A DNA stretch of 8,559 nucleotides, from contig JADFJI010000072.1 in NCBI GenBank assembly GCA_022566235.1, forward strand, positions 1-8,559, read 5' to 3'. The number at the start of each line of letters is the position of its first letter. The first letter of the stretch is position 1. Position numbers and translations under genes: made by a program. The notes under the pieces are model-generated. The model did no database searches. It saw only the letters and a program-made list of their open reading frames with translations, and had not been told where the DNA came from. Source of the DNA: Chloroflexota bacterium. Lineage in GTDB: Bacteria; Chloroflexota; Dehalococcoidia; Plut-88900. Shown one piece after another: positions 6,530-8,559 of this stretch.

Positions 6530-6533
6530 TACC

Positions 6534-7745
6534 CTATTCAGATAAGCTAAGGTGTTCTTCCCACCCACCCGACCTCGGTTGGGTAGACACCGCGGACACA
6601 ACTTGCTCGGGTATTGCGAGGGACAATGATACACCGGATGGCCCAACTGTTACCTGCGTGTCTAAGCACTCCAGGATAAATCTCTTGTCCTCCGGCGTAG
6701 CGTTCTGGATTCGGTCCTTAAGGTGTGGGTAGAGGTCCCTAATGGTATCGGCGCTAACCAGTCTGCGCCTGGCCTCTTCGAGAGTCCCTTGTTGACGCAC
6801 CAACTCCTCGGTGATCCACGATCGCTCAGCTCGAAGCTCGGCCGACACCCGCTGGTAGGTCTCCTCCGATGTAATGTCGCGGGCATACCCACTATAAGCC
6901 TTGGCCTCCGCGTCCAGGAGCTTCGCCGATCTACGCTCTAGCCGCTTGATAGAGACCTGCACCTCTTCTATAGCCTCCTGCTGAGTGTGTTCCTGCCCCT
7001 CTACGGCACTGAGAAACAGGTCCGGGTTCGACAGGAACGCAACGATTCTATCCCACACACGAGTCTCTATGACCGGACCGTTGAGGGATGGGGAGTCGCA
7101 GGTTACACCCTTATCCGAGCCTTCGGCACCTGAGCATAGGTACCGGTAATAGACCCGACTCCCTCTACGCTGGATTTTGCTTCGCCAGCGCCGACCACAC
7201 TGCTCACATCTGAGCATGCCGCGCAACAGGTAGAACTGGGTCACTTTACCTCCCTGGGCCTTGTTCCGGGCCAGGCGCTCCTGGACCCGGGCATATTCTT
7301 CAGGAGTAACCACCGGCTCCTCCACCAAGCCCGGAAGGGGGCATTGGTCCTGTTCATCCGTCCACCTACGAGAGGTCTTACCATAAGTCTGGCCCCTGCG
7401 AACTTTGGGCTCGACTGCCTGAGTCCTAAGGGCGACATAGGCCCCGCTATACACTGGATTGGAGAGGATCTTGGCTATAGTAGAAGCCGACCAGTGTAGC
7501 TTGCCGCTGGGAGAAGGAATGGCGGCCTCCGTCAAGAGCCGGGCAATGCGCCGTAGGGAAACTCCTTCCAGGGCCATCTGCCAGATGCGCCCTGCAACTG
7601 GAAAGGTGCTAGGAGCAGGTTCAAACCGACGGCCATTCCACCTGTACCCGTAGGCTGCGTGGGATGTGGTTGGCAGACGCGCAGGCGGGCCCGGTCCCTA
7701 AGACCATCCCTGGCTCCCTGCTGGGCCCGGTGGACCTGCTTATCC
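6534..7745 (-). pseudogene. Large serine recombinase remnant, catalytic domain missing and frameshifted
   Basis: Similar to the C-terminal two thirds of large serine recombinases (phage integrase/transposase type). Reading from the high-coordinate end, bases 7745 to about 7685 give GARDGLRDRAR, the end of the linker after the resolvase domain. A frame change near 7671-7697 is needed to continue into AAYGYRWNGRRF, the usual PYGYRW start of the recombinase domain. The remaining frame is open to 6534. Numbered from the Met codon at 7577, it contains SLRRIARLL (7-15), WSASTIAKILSNPVYSGAY (29-47), a zinc ribbon with C124, C127, C148 and C160, a charged coiled coil (about 195-265) and a weak C-terminus. 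The resolvase domain with the catalytic Ser, normally about 140-170 residues, is absent. The frame fix corresponds to one missing or two extra bases. An ORF from 7577 could be expressed but could not cut DNA. It is convergent with selB and follows the amidohydrolase remnant. Confidence 0.85.
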
Positions 7746-7922
7746 TTAGACCAGGTCGGACAGGAACTCCATCACTTCTCCCATGTCACCCTCGGGCATC
7801 TGGCCGTCCAGGTCTATCTTTACGGACCTGTCGCGGTACTCGGGCTCGATGTATTCCCTCCACATTCCTGGGGGCTCAAGAATGTGCCCGTCGACATCCA
7901 CATAAGAAAAGTGCCGGTCCAT
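7746..7922 (-). pseudogene. N-terminal fragment of an amidohydrolase (amidohydrolase 2-type, TIM-barrel)
   Basis: A 58-codon frame beginning MDRHFSYVDVDGHILEPP and continuing MWREYIEPEYRDRSVKI. The D-x-D-x-H-x-x-E-P-P pattern, then W-x-x-Y-I-x-P-x-Y-R-D-R, is the standard opening of metal-dependent hydrolases of the PF04909 group common in Chloroflexota and actinobacteria; the H of DGH is a usual metal ligand. Such enzymes are typically 300-400 residues, so about 85 percent is missing and no metal site could form. The start is well supported: AGGAG (plus-strand bases 7931-7935) lies eight bases before the ATG. The TAA stop abuts the first recognisable recombinase codons, so the gene was probably cut by insertion or deletion there. 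The last residues (MEFLSDLV) may or may not be original. It follows the flavin monooxygenase on the same strand with an 82-base gap, suggesting a former operon. Confidence 0.7.
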
Positions 7923-8004
7923 TTAGTCTACTCCTGGTTCCGGTTATTTGATGAAAATCCTTGATTTAATCCGGTTGCCTGTGGAGCGCTTTAGAGAAAC
8001 CGGC

Positions 8005-8559
8005 TTAATCCTTGAACTCCGGCATTATCTTAGTGGCGAATATCTCCATCTGATGGAGCGCCTCATCCAGAGACAACAGGCCCTGGTCGAACTGCCAGGT
8101 GAACCAATCCAACTCACCATCTGCATGGCAACGGGATAGAGATTCCATCTTCCGTTTCACGTCATCTAGGGTGCCGACCAGCGCGTATTCGTGCTCTACC
8201 AGCCTCTTCGTAGCCTGTTGCTCCGACGTGAATTTGAGGGGCTTTGGCTCCGGCGGGTCCTCGGGGTTTCGGAAGCCTTCACTTACGCCGAAGTTGTTGT
8301 AGTAGCCATTGTATTCCCAACCCAATATCTTCTCAGCTTTCTCATAGGCTTCTGCATAAGTGTCGCCCATATATATGTAGCGAGGGGCGGCGATCTGCTC
8401 CCCGAGCTTGAGGTCCCTGCCGTTTTCCGCCGATACCTCCTGGTATACCTTGCACAGGCGGGTAAACTCGGCGGGTTTAGAAACGTTGATCTGAGAGGTC
8501 ATGTTCTCATTAGCGGCCCACCGAATGGTGCTCTCACTCAAGGAAAAGGCCATGAAAAG
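8005..8559 (-). CDS. LLM-class (luciferase-like) flavin-dependent monooxygenase, C-terminal part
   Basis: The frame is open to the window end, so only the last 184 residues are visible. The ATG at 8551-8553 is probably internal, being preceded by in-frame Leu-Phe. The protein looks like the C-terminal half of a luciferase-like TIM-barrel oxidoreductase. These oxidise organic substrates with reduced flavin and oxygen, and SAR202-type genomes carry many paralogues. Recognisable parts are NVSKPAEFTRLCKVYQEV, LGEQIAAPRYIYMGDTYAEA, the helical insertion around GYYNNFGVSEGF, and the terminal block HEYALVGTLDDVKRKMESL (the usual GTPDDV-type segment), then DEALHQMEIFATKIMPEFKD, which matches the family's closing helix (E-x-FA-x-x-VMP-x-F). 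Substrate and flavin contacts in the N-terminal half cannot be judged. It is followed by the amidohydrolase remnant, consistent with a catabolic cluster. Confidence 0.82.
   Translation of the reverse strand, partial: LFMAFSLSESTIRWAANENMTSQINVSKPAEFTRLCKVYQEVSAENGRDLKLGEQIAAPRYIYMGDTYAEAYEKAEKILGWEYNGYYNNFGVSEGFRNPEDPPEPKPLKFTSEQQATKRLVEHEYALVGTLDDVKRKMESLSRCHADGELDWFTWQFDQGLLSLDEALHQMEIFATKIMPEFKD

Noticed and set aside
4385..6646. A very long open frame on the minus strand opposite selB (about 750 codons)
   Set aside because: The translation is rich in His, Pro, Gln and Leu with no domain, and it mirrors the codon bias of selB, whose own frame has all conserved motifs. It is an antisense shadow.
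7611..7640. GCAGGTTCAAACCG looks like a tRNA T-arm on the plus strand
   Set aside because: No matching acceptor, D or anticodon arm is found around it, and on the minus strand the bases encode conserved recombinase residues (GRRFEPAP).
7453..7699. Plus-strand short frames over the recombinase N-terminal region
   Set aside because: They lie opposite conserved recombinase codons, have no recognisable content and no ribosome site.
1..8559. CRISPR array, rRNA, or complete insertion sequence with terminal inverted repeats
   Set aside because: No regularly spaced repeats, no rRNA-like stretch and no paired terminal repeats were seen; the only mobile-element gene is the broken serine recombinase.

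Overview
The window reads as a piece of a bacterial draft or metagenomic contig, most likely from the Chloroflexota (Dehalococcoidia/SAR202-like). That assignment is inferred from gene style: heavy AGG (Arg) and ATA (Ile) codon use in the central genes, a divergent YchF, a flavin monooxygenase next to an amidohydrolase, and frequent palindromic intergenic repeats. No 16S or other decisive marker is present. The first ~600 bases look different: almost only C/G-ending codons, actinobacterial-type proteins, and at least two abrupt joins.

Layout. (1) 1-834: a chimeric reading frame. The C-terminal half of an OppB/DppB-type ABC permease is joined at 'VTNVVLHT' to the ATPase domain of an RsbW-like regulator; the frame then runs antisense into a transporter gene. 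(2) 595-1635, minus: an MFS transporter that stops after about ten helices, cut at the same join. (3) 1636-1827: a divergent spacer with a strong promoter (TTGACA-N18-TAATAT). (4) 1828-6451, plus: three intact conserved genes, ychF (ATPase), hemW (radical SAM heme chaperone) and selB (selenocysteine elongation factor), separated by spacers rich in hairpins and short repeats. One repeat copy lies inside hemW, in frame. (5) 6452-6533: an 82-base gap dense in small palindromes between convergent genes. (6) 6534-7745, minus: a large serine recombinase without its catalytic domain and with a frameshift. (7) 7746-7922, minus: a 58-codon N-terminal remnant of an amidohydrolase, with a good ribosome binding site. 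(8) 8005-8559, minus: the C-terminal part of a luciferase-like flavin monooxygenase, running off the window.

How the genes fit together. The three central genes do not form one pathway. They are housekeeping functions in tandem, and the promoters and hairpins suggest they are at least partly independent transcription units. SelB implies that this genome makes selenoproteins, but selA, selC and selD are not here. The right end looks like a former catabolic operon (monooxygenase then amidohydrolase) damaged where a now-dead recombinase element sits. I found no convincing new biological system. The notable points are the joins, the repeat that became protein sequence, the altered switch II region of YchF and the recombinase/amidohydrolase junction.
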